A stretch of 64,000 nucleotides of DNA from Stenotrophomonas bentonitica (GTDB lineage Bacteria > Pseudomonadota > Gammaproteobacteria > Xanthomonadales > Xanthomonadaceae): NCBI RefSeq assembly GCF_002887735.1, contig NZ_PKQP01000006.1, positions 186,001 to 250,000 on the forward strand, given 5' to 3'. The notes beneath the pieces were generated by a model, which searched no databases, had not been told where the DNA came from, and saw only the letters and a list, made by a program, of their open reading frames with translations. Every line of letters begins with the position of its first letter. Position 1 is the first letter of the stretch. Below, one piece after another: positions 20,660 to 30,056 of this stretch. Both the position numbers and the translations under genes were made by a program.

Positions 20660-21208
20660 ATGCCCTACTCCCCGTTGCCCGGTTTCCCGTCCCACCTGCA
20701 TGCCGTCGCCGGCCGTATCCGGCTGGCGTGCTTCGACGTGGACGGCACGCTCACCGACGGTCGGCTTTACTACGACAAGGACGGCAACGAGAGCAAGGCG
20801 TACTACGTGCAGGACGGACTCGGCCTGAAACTGCTGCAACACCACGGTATCCACCCGGTGCTGATCACCGCGCGCAACAGCCAGTCCGCGCTCAAGCGCG
20901 GCGCGGACCTGGGCATCGATACCCAGATCGCGGTCGGCGACAAGCTGGCCAGCGTCAAGGCGCTGTGCGGGCAGCACGGCATCGGTCTGGACCAGGTGGC
21001 CTTCATGGGCGACGACCTGCCCGATCTCGGCCCGCTGTGCGCGGTCGGCCTGGCGGTCGCGCCGGCCAATGCCCACCCGTGGATCGCCGAACGCGTGCAC
21101 TGGCAGACCCGCAGCGACGGTGGCCAGGGCGCCGCGCGTGAGCTGTGCGATGTCCTGCTGGCCGCACAGGGCCATGTGAACGCCGTGCTGGCGAGGTTCG
21201 GCGCATGA
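20660..21208 (+). CDS. kdsC: 3-deoxy-D-manno-octulosonate 8-phosphate phosphatase
   Basis: The 182-residue HAD-family enzyme removes the phosphate from KDO-8-P. The nucleophile motif CFDVDGTLTDGRLYY, the ITARNS motif II, and the metal-binding FMGDDLPDL motif are all present, with no cap domain, as expected for KdsC. The start was placed at the ATG beginning MPYSPLPG; the frame is open upstream but the added residues are the kdsD overlap. Its stop overlaps lptC by four bases (ATGA). Confidence 0.94.
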   Translation: MPYSPLPGFPSHLHAVAGRIRLACFDVDGTLTDGRLYYDKDGNESKAYYVQDGLGLKLLQHHGIHPVLITARNSQSALKRGADLGIDTQIAVGDKLASVKALCGQHGIGLDQVAFMGDDLPDLGPLCAVGLAVAPANAHPWIAERVHWQTRSDGGQGAARELCDVLLAAQGHVNAVLARFGA

Positions 21209-21771
21209 ACGTGCGTACCGCCATCGGCGGCCTGCTGCTGGTCGCCGCACTGCTGACCGGCTGGCTGGCCCTGCACCATCGCGACAAGGCCCCCGTGGCC
21301 GAGGGCGAGGATGCCACCAAGGATTACGTGCTGCACGATTTCCAGATCGTGGCGCTGGACGAACAGGGCAAGGAATCCACCACCCTGCGCGCCCCGCTGC
21401 TGGAGCGTGCGCGCAGCGATGAAACCATGACCCTGACCACCCCGGTGTTCCTGCTGCCCGACCAGGACGGCAATCACTGGGAGATGCGCGGGGACAGCGG
21501 CTGGGTCAGCGCCAAGGGCGACCAGCTCAAGCTCATCGGCAACGTCAGCGGCGACAGCCCCAAGGTCCCCGGCGTTGTGCCCACCACCTTCCGCACCGAT
21601 CATCTGGACGTGTTCCCGAACGAGAACCGCGCCAGGACCGATGCCCGGGTCACCATGACCCGCCCGGGCCTGTCACAGACAGGCGTCGGCTTTGAAGCAG
21701 ACATGAAAACCCGGCAGTACAAACTCCTTTCACAGGTCAAGACCCGCTATGAACCGAACGCTGCCCGCTAA
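21205..21771 (+). CDS. lptC: LPS export protein LptC
   Basis: The 188-residue bitopic protein has one N-terminal helix (AIGGLLLVAALLTGWLALH) and a periplasmic beta-jellyroll (DYVLHDFQIVALDEQGKESTTLRAPLLERA onward, ending [23 protein letters not shown]). LptC links the LptBFG transporter to LptA in the LPS bridge. It is coupled to kdsC, and its 3' end overlaps the start of lptA by 23 bases. Confidence 0.92.
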   Translation: MNVRTAIGGLLLVAALLTGWLALHHRDKAPVAEGEDATKDYVLHDFQIVALDEQGKESTTLRAPLLERARSDETMTLTTPVFLLPDQDGNHWEMRGDSGWVSAKGDQLKLIGNVSGDSPKVPGVVPTTFRTDHLDVFPNENRARTDARVTMTRPGLSQTGVGFEADMKTRQYKLLSQVKTRYEPNAAR

Positions 21772-22315
21772 GCTCGCGCTGCTCGCCCTGCTGCTGCCCG
21801 GCGTGGCGCTGGCCAAGTCGTCCGACCGCAACCAGCCGATGAACCTGGAATCCAACAGCAACGACTGCAACCTGACCGACGACGCGGGGAAGTGCACGTT
21901 CACCGGCAACGTGGTGATCACCCAGGGCACCCTGGTGATCCATGCGGCCAACGCCGATCTGTTCCGCAAGAACGGCGATATCGAACGCGTCGTGCTGACC
22001 GGCAAGCAGGCCACGCTGGAGCAGGAAATGGATGACGGCTCCAAGATGAATGCCTGGGCCGACAACATGGATTACAACGTCAACAGCGAAGTGATCATCC
22101 TCACCGGCAACTACAAGGTCGAGTCGCCGCGCGGCACCAACAGCGGCCAGAAAATGACCTACAACACGCGCACCGGCAACATGCAGAGCGGTGGCGACGG
22201 CACCCGCGTGCGCACCGTGATCCAGCCCAAGAACAAGGGCGCCGCCCCGGCGGCCAAGCCGGCCACGCCCGCGGCCAAGCCCGCCACCCCGCCCGCCGCC
22301 GGGAGCAAGAAGTAA
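21749..22315 (+). CDS. lptA: LPS transport periplasmic protein LptA
   Basis: The 188-residue protein has a signal peptide ([22 protein letters not shown]) and the OstA-type beta-jellyroll: [30 protein letters not shown] and [35 protein letters not shown]. It forms the periplasmic bridge that carries LPS to LptDE. The C-terminus is a low-complexity Ala/Pro/Lys tail (repeats of KPATPAA), which is likely disordered. It overlaps lptC upstream and ends one base into the lptB start (TAATG). Confidence 0.93.
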   Translation: MNRTLPAKLALLALLLPGVALAKSSDRNQPMNLESNSNDCNLTDDAGKCTFTGNVVITQGTLVIHAANADLFRKNGDIERVVLTGKQATLEQEMDDGSKMNAWADNMDYNVNSEVIILTGNYKVESPRGTNSGQKMTYNTRTGNMQSGGDGTRVRTVIQPKNKGAAPAAKPATPAAKPATPPAAGSKK

Positions 22316-23034
22316 TGCTCGTCGCCAAAGGCCTGCGCAAGCGCTACAAGCAGCGTGAAGTCGTCAAGGATTTCGGGCTGACCCTGGAGGCCGGTGAAGT
22401 GGTGGGCCTGCTCGGCCCCAACGGTGCCGGCAAGACCACCTGCTTCTACATGATCGTGGGGCTGGTCGAGACCGATGCCGGCAGCATCGTGCTGGACGGC
22501 AAGGACATCACCAGCGACCCGATGTACACCCGTGCCAAGCAGGGCGTGGGCTACCTGCCGCAGGAACCCTCGGTGTTCCGCAAGCTGACCGTGGCCGACA
22601 ACCTGCGCTTGGTGCTGGAACTGCGCGAGGACCTGGACAAGGCCGGCCGCGAAAAGGAACTGGCCAGCCTGCTGGACGAACTGCAGATCAACCACGTGGC
22701 CGACCAGCTCGGGGCCAGCCTCTCCGGCGGTGAGCGCCGCCGCTGTGAAATCGCCCGCGCGCTGGCCGCCAAACCGCGCCTGATCCTGCTCGATGAACCC
22801 TTCGCCGGTGTCGACCCGATCTCGGTCGGTGAAATCCAGCGCATCGTCACCCATCTCAAGCAGCGCGGGATCGGGGTGCTGATCACCGACCACAATGTCC
22901 GCGAAACCTTGGGAATCTGCGACCGCGCGTATATCCTCAACGAGGGCAGCGTGCTGGCACAGGGCGCGCCGGACGAGATCCTGGCCAACGCCGACGTCCG
23001 CCGCGTCTACCTTGGGGATACCTTCAAGCTCTGA
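22315..23034 (+). CDS. lptB: LPS export ABC transporter ATPase LptB
   Basis: The 239-residue ABC ATPase powers LPS extraction with LptFG. Walker A is GPNGAGKTT, the signature is [15 protein letters not shown], and Walker B runs [13 protein letters not shown]. The length and the [21 protein letters not shown]-loop region are typical of LptB. It is tightly linked to lptA and precedes rpoN by 42 bases, the standard proteobacterial arrangement. Confidence 0.96.
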   Translation: MLVAKGLRKRYKQREVVKDFGLTLEAGEVVGLLGPNGAGKTTCFYMIVGLVETDAGSIVLDGKDITSDPMYTRAKQGVGYLPQEPSVFRKLTVADNLRLVLELREDLDKAGREKELASLLDELQINHVADQLGASLSGGERRRCEIARALAAKPRLILLDEPFAGVDPISVGEIQRIVTHLKQRGIGVLITDHNVRETLGICDRAYILNEGSVLAQGAPDEILANADVRRVYLGDTFKL

Positions 23035-23076
23035 TCCAGCGGCCGCCGCAACGCCTTCCTTCCGTTCGGCACAGGC

Positions 23077-24516
23077 ATGAAAGCACGGCTGCAGACATCG
23101 ATGGGGCAACACCTGGTCATGACGCCGCAGCTGCGTCAGGCGATCAAGCTGTTGCAGATGTCCAGCGCCGAGCTGGAGCTGGAAATCAACGAGGCGGTGG
23201 AAACCAACCCGCTGCTGGACTGGGCCGAGAACGCTGAACCGGCGCTCGAGGCCAGCCCCGGCGAGGACAGCCCCCCGCCCGCCCCCGCCGATACCCATGC
23301 CGATGGGGAGCACCAGGTCTCCGCCGGCGACGAGTGGTCGCCCGGCGAGGGCGACTGGACCAGCGGCAGCAGTGGCGGCTCCTTCGACGATGACGACAAC
23401 GGCAGCGCCGCCGAACGCGTGGCCGAGACCGAATCGCTGGCCGACCACCTGCTCTGGCAGCTGCACCTGTCGCACCTGTCGGTCCGCGACCGCAGCATCG
23501 GCGCGGCCCTGATCGACGCTTTCGAAGAGGACGGCTACCTGCGCGAGCCGCTCACGGCCATCGCCGAGACCCTGCGCCCGGCCATCCAGGCCGACGAGGC
23601 CGAAATCCTGACCGTCCTGCACCAGATCCAGCGCTTCGACCCGGTCGGGGTGGGTGCGCGCAGCCTGGGCGAGTGCCTGGACCTGCAGCTGCTGGTACTG
23701 CCCGCCGATACCCCCGGGCTGGCCCTGGCCCGGCGCATCGCCGATGGGCCGCTGGAGCGCCTGCCGCGCAGCGGCGTGGCCGGCATCGCCCACGAGCTGC
23801 GCGAGCCGCTGGCCGAGGTCGAGGTGGCGGTGCAGCTGCTGCGCTCGCTGGACCCGCGCCCGGGCACCCAGATCGGCGAGCTCTCCCACGACAGCTACGT
23901 GGTGCCCGACTGCGTGGTCTGGCGCCAGAATGGCGTCTGGCGCGCGGCCCTGGCCGGCCACGCCGGGCCGCGGGTGGTCATCCACCGCGGCTACGAACAG
24001 TTGATCCGCCGCTGCGGGGAGGCCGACGCCGGTTACATGCGCGCCCATCTGCAGGAGGCGCGCTGGCTGCTCAAGGGCCTGGAGGCCCGCGGCGAGACCC
24101 TGCTGCGGGTGATGCGCTGCCTGCTCGACCAGCAGGCCGCCTTCCTGGAGTTCGGCGAACAGGCCCTGCGCCCGCTGACCCTGCGGGAAGTGGCCGGCGA
24201 GCTCGGCCTGCACGAATCCACCATTTCCCGGGCGATCGCCCGCAAGTACGTGCGCACCCCGCGCGGCACGCTGCCGCTGCGCGCGTTCTTCGCCTCCGGC
24301 ATCGACACCGACAGCGGTGGCGAAGCCTCCAGCACCGCCATCCAGGCCATGCTGCGCCGCCTGATCGATGACGAGAACCCGCGCAAGCCGCTTTCTGACG
24401 CCAAGCTGGCTGACCTGCTCAAAACCTCGGGAATACCGGTGGCGCGACGCACCGTGGCGAAGTATCGTGAAGCCATGAACATTTCCGCCTCGCACGAAAG
24501 GGTACGAATCGTCTGA
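23077..24516 (+). CDS. rpoN: RNA polymerase sigma-54 factor
   Basis: The 479-residue sigma factor has the glutamine/leucine-rich activator region I at the N-terminus (LQTSMGQHLVMTPQLRQAIKLLQMSSAELE), an acidic region II (about residues 50-120), the core-binding domain, a helix-turn-helix (TLREVAGELGLHESTISRAIARKYVRTPRGT) and the RpoN box ARRTVAKYREAMNI that reads the -24 element. It directs nitrogen, pilus and flagellar promoters through enhancer-binding proteins. The downstream hpf-ptsN-hprK-rapZ genes follow the classical rpoN cluster. Confidence 0.96.
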   Translation: MKARLQTSMGQHLVMTPQLRQAIKLLQMSSAELELEINEAVETNPLLDWAENAEPALEASPGEDSPPPAPADTHADGEHQVSAGDEWSPGEGDWTSGSSGGSFDDDDNGSAAERVAETESLADHLLWQLHLSHLSVRDRSIGAALIDAFEEDGYLREPLTAIAETLRPAIQADEAEILTVLHQIQRFDPVGVGARSLGECLDLQLLVLPADTPGLALARRIADGPLERLPRSGVAGIAHELREPLAEVEVAVQLLRSLDPRPGTQIGELSHDSYVVPDCVVWRQNGVWRAALAGHAGPRVVIHRGYEQLIRRCGEADAGYMRAHLQEARWLLKGLEARGETLLRVMRCLLDQQAAFLEFGEQALRPLTLREVAGELGLHESTISRAIARKYVRTPRGTLPLRAFFASGIDTDSGGEASSTAIQAMLRRLIDDENPRKPLSDAKLADLLKTSGIPVARRTVAKYREAMNISASHERVRIV

Positions 24517-24574
24517 CGCTCCACCGCGCCCGGCGGGAAGGTTCATTGGCACATCCGAACAAAGGAGAAACCCG

Positions 24575-24901
24575 ATGCACATCGAGACGTTTGGCAAGGA
24601 CCACCTTGAGATCACCCCGGCTCTGAACGAGTACGTGGAGACCAAGCTGGAACGGCTGAGGAAGCATTTCGACCAGCACTGCGAGGTCCGCGTGCAACTG
24701 TCGATCCGCAAGCCGGAGCACCATGCCGATGCGAGTGTGAATGTTCCCGGGCAGACTCTGCACGCGGACGCCAGCGGCCCCACCATGTATGCGGCAATCG
24801 ACATCCTGGCCGACAAGCTCGACCGCCTGGTCATCAAGCACAAAGAGAAAAAGCAGCAGCACGCACCGCAACCGCTGCCGGTGGGCGACAATGAGGGCTG
24901 A
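24575..24901 (+). CDS. hpf: Ribosome hibernation-promoting factor (short HPF)
   Basis: The 108-residue protein is a short HPF/YfiA homologue: ITPALNEYVETKLERLRKHFDQHCEVRVQLSIRK, DASVNVPGQTLHADASGPTMYAAIDILADKLDRLVIKHKEKK. It binds the 30S subunit in stationary phase and promotes inactive 100S ribosomes. A strong AAAGGAG lies before the ATG. It lacks the long-HPF C-terminal dimerisation domain. Confidence 0.93.
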   Translation: MHIETFGKDHLEITPALNEYVETKLERLRKHFDQHCEVRVQLSIRKPEHHADASVNVPGQTLHADASGPTMYAAIDILADKLDRLVIKHKEKKQQHAPQPLPVGDNEG

Positions 24902-24922
24902 TGCCCCCGTTTCCACCCCGAC

Positions 24923-25375
24923 ATGCCTCTGACTGATCTTCTGGCGGCCGTCCGCACGCAAGTGCTGCCGGCCGCCGATCGCGACAGCGTGCTGATGGCC
25001 GCAGCCCGCCTGCTGGCCTGCCGCGAAGCCAACGCCGAGCTGCTGTACCAGAACCTGTGCCAGCGCGAGACGCTGGGCAGCACCGCGATCGGCCACGGCA
25101 TCGCCATCCCGCACGGCCGTGCCCCGCTGCTTGAACGCCCCCGCGGCGCATTGCTGCGGCTGGAATCGCCGGTGGAGTTCGGCGGCGATGAGCCGGTCGA
25201 TCTGGTCTTCGCGATTGCCGTGCCCGCGCACTACACCCATCAACACCTGATGCTGCTGTCCGAGCTGGCCGAGCTGTTCTCCGAGCCGGCCATCCGCCAG
25301 GCGCTGCGCGAAGCGCGCGACGGCGACGCGCTGCGTCGGGTCATCGAATTCCCCCCGCCGGCGAGTGCCGCATGA
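24923..25375 (+). CDS. ptsN: PTS-Ntr EIIA component (PtsN)
   Basis: The 150-residue regulatory EIIA has the phospho-acceptor histidine in GIAIPHGR (His64) and the EIIA-fructose type fold. It takes phosphate from an HPr-type carrier and works as a signalling protein on potassium, nitrogen and envelope functions rather than sugar import. Its stop overlaps the hprK start by four bases. No EIIB/EIIC transporter gene is in the window. Confidence 0.93.
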   Translation: MPLTDLLAAVRTQVLPAADRDSVLMAAARLLACREANAELLYQNLCQRETLGSTAIGHGIAIPHGRAPLLERPRGALLRLESPVEFGGDEPVDLVFAIAVPAHYTHQHLMLLSELAELFSEPAIRQALREARDGDALRRVIEFPPPASAA

Positions 25376-26322
25376 ATACCAGCATCACCGCGCGCGAACT
25401 GTTCGAACAGCAGCGCGACCGCCTGAGCCTGCGCTGGGTCGCCGGCCAGCAGGGCGAGCGCCGTGAGCTGGAGGCCGGCAACAAGGTCTCCCGCCGCCCC
25501 TCGCTGGCCGGGTACCTCAACGCGATCTACCCCAACAAGGTGCAGATCCTCGGCACCGAGGAGCTGTCCTGGCTGGATTCGCTGGACTCGCGCCAGCGCT
25601 GGGAAACGATCGAGCGGATCATGCAGTCCCATCCGCTGGCGCTGGTGATCACCCGCAACCAGTCCTGCCCGGAAGACCTGCGCGCGGCTGCGGACGAATC
25701 GCAGACCCCGCTGTGGATCTCGCCCAAGCGTGGGCACGAGCTGCTCAACCACCTCTCCTACCACCTGGCGCGCACGCTGGCGCCGCGGGTGATCCTGCAT
25801 GGCGTATTCATGGAGATCTACTCCATCGGCGTGCTGATTACCGGCGAAGCGGGCTCGGGCAAGAGCGAGCTGGCGCTGGAACTGCTCAGCCGCGGCCACC
25901 GCCTGGTGGCCGACGATGCCCCCGAATTCACCCAGATCGCCCCCGACGTGCTCGACGGCACCTGCCCGGAGCTGCTGCAGGACCTGCTGGAAGTGCGAGG
26001 CCTGGGCGTGCTCAACGTGCGCGAGATGTTCGGTGACACGGCTGTAAAAAAGAACAAGTACCTTCGGCTGATCGTCCACCTGACCAAGCCGATGACCGAG
26101 CCCACCCCTTACGGCTATGAACGCCTGACCGGCGACTCGGGTACCCGCCACGTGCTGGACCTGGATGTGCCGCTGATCACCCTGCCGGTGATGCCCGGCC
26201 GCAACCTGGCCGTGCTGACCGAAGCCGCCACGCGCCTGCACATCCTGCGGACCAAGGGCATCGACCCGGCCGCGATGTTCATCGCCCGCCACAGCAACAT
26301 GTTGGAACGCCGCACGCCATGA
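25372..26322 (+). CDS. hprK: HPr kinase/phosphorylase
   Basis: The 316-residue enzyme phosphorylates and dephosphorylates HPr on its regulatory serine. Walker A GEAGSGKS is at residues 158-165, followed by [20 protein letters not shown], and the family signature [16 protein letters not shown] is present. In proteobacteria HprK sits in the rpoN/ptsN neighbourhood and its HPr target is encoded three genes on (Ser46 conserved there). It overlaps ptsN and rapZ by four bases each, so the three genes are translationally coupled. Confidence 0.95.
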   Translation: MNTSITARELFEQQRDRLSLRWVAGQQGERRELEAGNKVSRRPSLAGYLNAIYPNKVQILGTEELSWLDSLDSRQRWETIERIMQSHPLALVITRNQSCPEDLRAAADESQTPLWISPKRGHELLNHLSYHLARTLAPRVILHGVFMEIYSIGVLITGEAGSGKSELALELLSRGHRLVADDAPEFTQIAPDVLDGTCPELLQDLLEVRGLGVLNVREMFGDTAVKKNKYLRLIVHLTKPMTEPTPYGYERLTGDSGTRHVLDLDVPLITLPVMPGRNLAVLTEAATRLHILRTKGIDPAAMFIARHSNMLERRTP

Positions 26323-27215
26323 CCACCCCCGCCCCCGCCTCCGCCCCGACCGCCGCCACCCTGATCATCGTCAGTGGCCTGTCCGGTTCCGGCAAGACGG
26401 TCGCGCTGAAGACCTTCGAAGACCTGGATTACTACTGCTCGGACAACCTGCCGATCGACCTGCTGCCGGACTTCGTGCGCAGCCTGCTGGGTGATCCGGG
26501 CCGCGAAGCGCCGCGCCGGCTGGCAGTCGGCATCGACGTGCGCGCGCAGAGCGACCTGACCCAGCTCTCGCACTGGCGCGAAGACGCCAAGGCCGCCGGC
26601 CTGGATGCGCAGCTGCTGTTTTTCGATGCCACCGATGAAACCCTGCTCAAGCGCTACGCCGACACCCGGCGCCGCCATCCGCTGAGCCAGCTGGGGCTGT
26701 CGCTGCCCGAAGCGATCGCCCGCGAGCGTGAACTCACCGCGCCGCTGCGCCGTGCCGCCGATGCGGTGATCGACACCAGCAGCCTCAACGTGCACCAGCT
26801 GCGCCGCAAGGTGGTCACCGAATTCGCGCTCGCCCACGGCAACAAGCTGTCGCTGCTGTTTGAATCGTTCGCCTACAAGCGCGGCGTCCCCGCCGAGGCC
26901 GACTTCGTATTCGACGTGCGGGTCCTGCCCAATCCGCATTGGGACCCGGAGCTGCGCCCGCTCTCGGGCCGCGATGCCGGCGTGCGCGAGCACCTGGACG
27001 AGCAGCCCGACGTACAGCGCTACGCCGGCCAGCTGGTCGATTTCCTCGACACCTGGCTGCCACGGCTGGGCAATGACACCCGCAGCTATGTCACGGTCGC
27101 CTTCGGCTGCACCGGCGGCAAGCACCGCTCGGTCTACATGGCCGAGCGCATGGCCCGCCATGCCCGCGACCAGGGCTGGCCGGATGTGGCCACGTTCCAT
27201 CGCGAACTCGACTGA
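26319..27215 (+). CDS. rapZ: RNase adapter protein RapZ
   Basis: The 298-residue protein has the P-loop GLSGSGKT (residues 20-27) and the conserved C-terminal domain ending in [22 protein letters not shown]. In Escherichia coli RapZ binds the GlmZ sRNA and senses glucosamine-6-phosphate. GlmY/GlmZ are not known to me in Xanthomonadaceae, so the RNA partner here is unclear. It is coupled to hprK by a four-base overlap and followed by a 197-base gap before the PTS genes. Confidence 0.94.
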   Translation: MTTPAPASAPTAATLIIVSGLSGSGKTVALKTFEDLDYYCSDNLPIDLLPDFVRSLLGDPGREAPRRLAVGIDVRAQSDLTQLSHWREDAKAAGLDAQLLFFDATDETLLKRYADTRRRHPLSQLGLSLPEAIARERELTAPLRRAADAVIDTSSLNVHQLRRKVVTEFALAHGNKLSLLFESFAYKRGVPAEADFVFDVRVLPNPHWDPELRPLSGRDAGVREHLDEQPDVQRYAGQLVDFLDTWLPRLGNDTRSYVTVAFGCTGGKHRSVYMAERMARHARDQGWPDVATFHRELD

Positions 27216-27412
27216 AAACGGCATCGCCGGCGGCCGCCGGCACGTATCGGGGCCGGGCGTGTCGACATGCCTGGCCGAACCTCGACGCGGCCTCTCCCCA
27301 TCGCCCTGTCCTGCGCCGACCCGGGACAGGTCATCGACACGCTGAACCGCGGAACACAGCAGTCTTTCACGCGTGCTATCGCCAATTCATGTTGACCTGT
27401 TAACGTTCGGCA

Positions 27413-27805
27413 ATGACCTGTGGCATTCTCCTCGTAACTCATCCCGGTGTCGGCACGGCCCTGCTGGACGTGGCGACCCGTCTGCTGCGGCACCTGCCGC
27501 TGAAGACCGAAGCTTTCGAAGTACCGTTCGACGCAGATATGGACGTCCTGCTCCCGCTCGCCTCGGCCGCCTTGCGCCGGGTGGACAGTGGCCAGGGCGT
27601 GCTGATCCTGACCGACCTGTACGGCGCCAGCCCCAGCAATCTGGCCGGGCAACTGGCTCGTCTGGGCACCCCGGCACGCCGGGTTTCGGCGCTGAGCCTG
27701 CCGATGTTGATGCGGGTGATGAATTATCCGGAACAGGGACTGGATCAACTGCCTGCCACAGCCGCGGCAGGCACTCGCAATGGAGCGATTGTCGACGATG
27801 CTTGA
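27413..27805 (+). CDS. PTS EIIA, mannose (EIIA-Man) type
   Basis: The 130-residue EIIA-Man domain has the phospho-acceptor histidine at His10 in LLVTHPGVGTALLD and the GVLILTDLYGASPSNLA block. It stands without EIIB, EIIC or EIID genes, so it is probably regulatory. A TTGACC sequence about 25 bases upstream could be a promoter element. Its 3' end overlaps the HPr start by eight bases, and ptsI follows. Confidence 0.88.
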   Translation: MTCGILLVTHPGVGTALLDVATRLLRHLPLKTEAFEVPFDADMDVLLPLASAALRRVDSGQGVLILTDLYGASPSNLAGQLARLGTPARRVSALSLPMLMRVMNYPEQGLDQLPATAAAGTRNGAIVDDA

Positions 27806-28067
27806 ACGTGAACTCACTGTTTCCAACCGCCTGGGCCTGCATGCCCGCGCCACTGCCAAGCTGGTGCAGGAGCTGGCGCCTTTCCGCTGCAACGTGACCA
27901 TGGCCGCCAAGGGCCGTGAGATCAACGCCAAGAGCATCATGGGCGTCATGCTGCTGGCCGCCGGCCAGGGCACCCCGGTCACCGTGCGCATCGACGGCGA
28001 GGACGAAGCCGCCGCGATGGACGCGGTGGTGGCCCTGTTCGAACGGCGTTTCGACGAGGACAACTGA
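27798..28067 (+). CDS. ptsH: Phosphocarrier protein HPr
   Basis: The 89-residue carrier has His15 in NRLGLHARATAKLV, the residue that accepts phosphate from enzyme I, and Ser46 in AKSIMGVMLL, the residue used by HPr kinase. Having both, with hprK four genes upstream, indicates the same dual regulation seen in gram-positives. An ATG at 27780 would extend it by six residues; the one at 27798 matches HPr length. It is followed two bases later by ptsI. Confidence 0.94.
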   Translation: MLERELTVSNRLGLHARATAKLVQELAPFRCNVTMAAKGREINAKSIMGVMLLAAGQGTPVTVRIDGEDEAAAMDAVVALFERRFDEDN

Positions 28068-28069
28068 GC

Positions 28070-29836
28070 ATGGGGGGGCAACCGCGACCGGGATCCTCCG
28101 CACCGGCCCGGACCGCGTCCGGGGCGATGCTGTTGTCCGGCCACGGTGCCTCGCGCGGCAACGCCCTGGGCCGCGCCCGGGTGCGCCTGCCGCACGCCCT
28201 GGAAGTGGCCGAGCAGCGCATTCCGCCGGCCAAGGTGGAGGCTGAACTGGAGCGCCTGCACGTGGCCGTGGAAGCGGCCCGCGGCGAAATGCACGATCTG
28301 CGCCAGCGCCTGCATGGCGCGCTCAACCAGGAAGTCGGCGAGTTCCTCGACCTGCATGCGCTGCTGCTGGATGACCCCGAACTGCTGTTCGGCCTGGACG
28401 AGCTGATCCGCAGTGGCCCCTACAGCGCCGGCTACGCGCTGCGCGTGCAGCGTGACCGCCTGGCCAAGGTCTTCGATGGCATGGACGATGCCTACCTGAA
28501 GAGCCGCATGGACGATCTGGACCATGTGATCGGGCGCATCCATGCCTTCCTGCAGCAGCGCCCGCCGGACGTCAAAGGCATGGCCGGCGAGATCCTGATC
28601 TGCGACAACATCGCCCCGTCCGAGCTGGCCCAGCTGCAGGCCCACGGGGTGGTCGGCATCATCACCGCCGGCGGCAGCGCGCTGTCGCACAGCGCGATCC
28701 TGGCGCGCAGCCTGCACCTGCCGTTGATCGTCAACGTGCCGAACGTGCTGCAGAAGGTCGCCGATGGCGACGTGCTGATCATGGATGGCAGCGACGGCAC
28801 GGTGACCATCAACCCGCAGGCACCGGACCTGCGCGATTACCGCGTGCGGCTGCGCGAGCATGCGCGCGAACAGCGCGAACTCGGGCGCCTGCGCACCAAG
28901 CCCAGCCGCACCCGCGACAACGTCGACATCGCGCTGCTGGCCAACGCCGAATCCAGCGAAGACGTCACCCAGGCCCATGCGCTGGGCGCGCACGGGCTGG
29001 GCCTGTACCGCACCGAATTCCTGTTCCTGCAGCGCAACGAGCTGCCCGACGAGCAGGAGCAGTTCGAGACCTACCGCGATGCCGCGTTGGGCATGAGCGG
29101 ACGGCCGGTCACCATCCGCACCCTGGACCTGGGCGCGGACAAGGCCGACCGCACCGGGCTGACCCTGAGCAACGAAGAAAACCCGGCGCTGGGCCTGCGC
29201 GGCGTGCGCCTGTCGCTGGCGCGGCCGAAGGTGGCCGACACCCAGCTGCGCGCGATCCTGCGCGCCTCGGCCTACGGCAAGCTGCGCATCCTCATCCCGA
29301 TGGTCAGCACCCGCGAAGAAATCCTCGCGGTCCGCCGGCGCCTGGCCAAGCAGGCCGAACTGCTGCGCGCGGAAGGCCACGAGGTGGCCGAACACATTCC
29401 GTTCGGCGCGATGATCGAAGTGCCCGCCGCGGCGATCGCGCTGGAGAGCTTCATCGATCTGGTCGACTTCCTCTCGATCGGCACCAACGATCTGGTCCAG
29501 TACCTGCTGGCCGCCGACCGCAACAACGAGGCGGTCGGCGAGCTGTACTCCCCGTTGCACCCGGCGGTGGTGCGCCTGCTGGCGCATATCCTGCGCACCG
29601 GCCAGGCCTACAACATCCCGGTGGCAGTGTGCGGCGAGATCGCCGGCGACCCGCTGATGACGCGTCTGCTGCTGGCGCTGGGGCTGACGGAATTCAGCCT
29701 GCACCCGGGCACCCTGCTGGAAGTGCGCCGCGCGGTGCGCGACAGCGACCTGTCCGTGCTGCAGGCGATGGCGCCCAAGCTGCTGCAGGCGCGCGACCGG
29801 CGTGGCATCGAACGCTGGGTCGAAAAGGCCCGGTAG
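28070..29836 (+). CDS. ptsI: PTS enzyme I
   Basis: The 588-residue enzyme starts the phosphorelay from PEP to HPr. The active-site histidine is His207 in GSALSHSAILARSLHLP. The PEP-binding domain carries LYRTEFLFLQRNELPDEQEQF, LDLGADKADRTGLTLSNEENPALGLRG, and the catalytic-cysteine segment NIPVAVCGEIAGDP. It follows ptsH by two bases and completes a PTS with no sugar permease in this window, consistent with a regulatory Ntr-type chain. Its TAG stop is made by the GTAG head of a REP element. Confidence 0.95.
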   Translation: MGGQPRPGSSAPARTASGAMLLSGHGASRGNALGRARVRLPHALEVAEQRIPPAKVEAELERLHVAVEAARGEMHDLRQRLHGALNQEVGEFLDLHALLLDDPELLFGLDELIRSGPYSAGYALRVQRDRLAKVFDGMDDAYLKSRMDDLDHVIGRIHAFLQQRPPDVKGMAGEILICDNIAPSELAQLQAHGVVGIITAGGSALSHSAILARSLHLPLIVNVPNVLQKVADGDVLIMDGSDGTVTINPQAPDLRDYRVRLREHAREQRELGRLRTKPSRTRDNVDIALLANAESSEDVTQAHALGAHGLGLYRTEFLFLQRNELPDEQEQFETYRDAALGMSGRPVTIRTLDLGADKADRTGLTLSNEENPALGLRGVRLSLARPKVADTQLRAILRASAYGKLRILIPMVSTREEILAVRRRLAKQAELLRAEGHEVAEHIPFGAMIEVPAAAIALESFIDLVDFLSIGTNDLVQYLLAADRNNEAVGELYSPLHPAVVRLLAHILRTGQAYNIPVAVCGEIAGDPLMTRLLLALGLTEFSLHPGTLLEVRRAVRDSDLSVLQAMAPKLLQARDRRGIERWVEKAR

Positions 29837-29909
29837 TGCCGGCCGCTGGCCGGCTCCGCATGAACCTTCGGATCGGTATGCGTGGTTGCCGGCCAGCGGC
29901 CGGCACTAC
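29833..29909. repeat. Facing pair of GTAG REPs at the end of ptsI
   Basis: 29833-29855 reads GTAGTGCCGGCCGCTGGCCG plus GCT on the plus strand; 29888-29909 is the same sequence inverted. The 32 bases between them are unique. The pair could fold into a long hairpin that ends or protects the ptsI mRNA. The first copy includes the ptsI stop codon. Confidence 0.93.
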
Positions 29910-30056
29910 CGTCGTTGAATGCGTGCGTCCCACGCGCATCGCCGTCTGCGCCCTACCCGATTGACACACAAGCACGCGATAATGACGCGGTGACCACCGC
30001 CCATGCCGCATCCTCCACCGGATAGCGGCCTTTTTCTTTTTCCGCAGGAGCTGCGC

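Noticed and set aside
22159-25107. Very long open frame antisense to lptA-rpoN-hpf
   Set aside because: It opposes several well-supported genes and has the residue mix of an antisense shadow in GC-rich DNA.
30003-30056. Proline-rich regulatory leader for mgtE
   Set aside because: It lacks a ribosome site, and the GCAGGAG before 30057 supports the shorter start.
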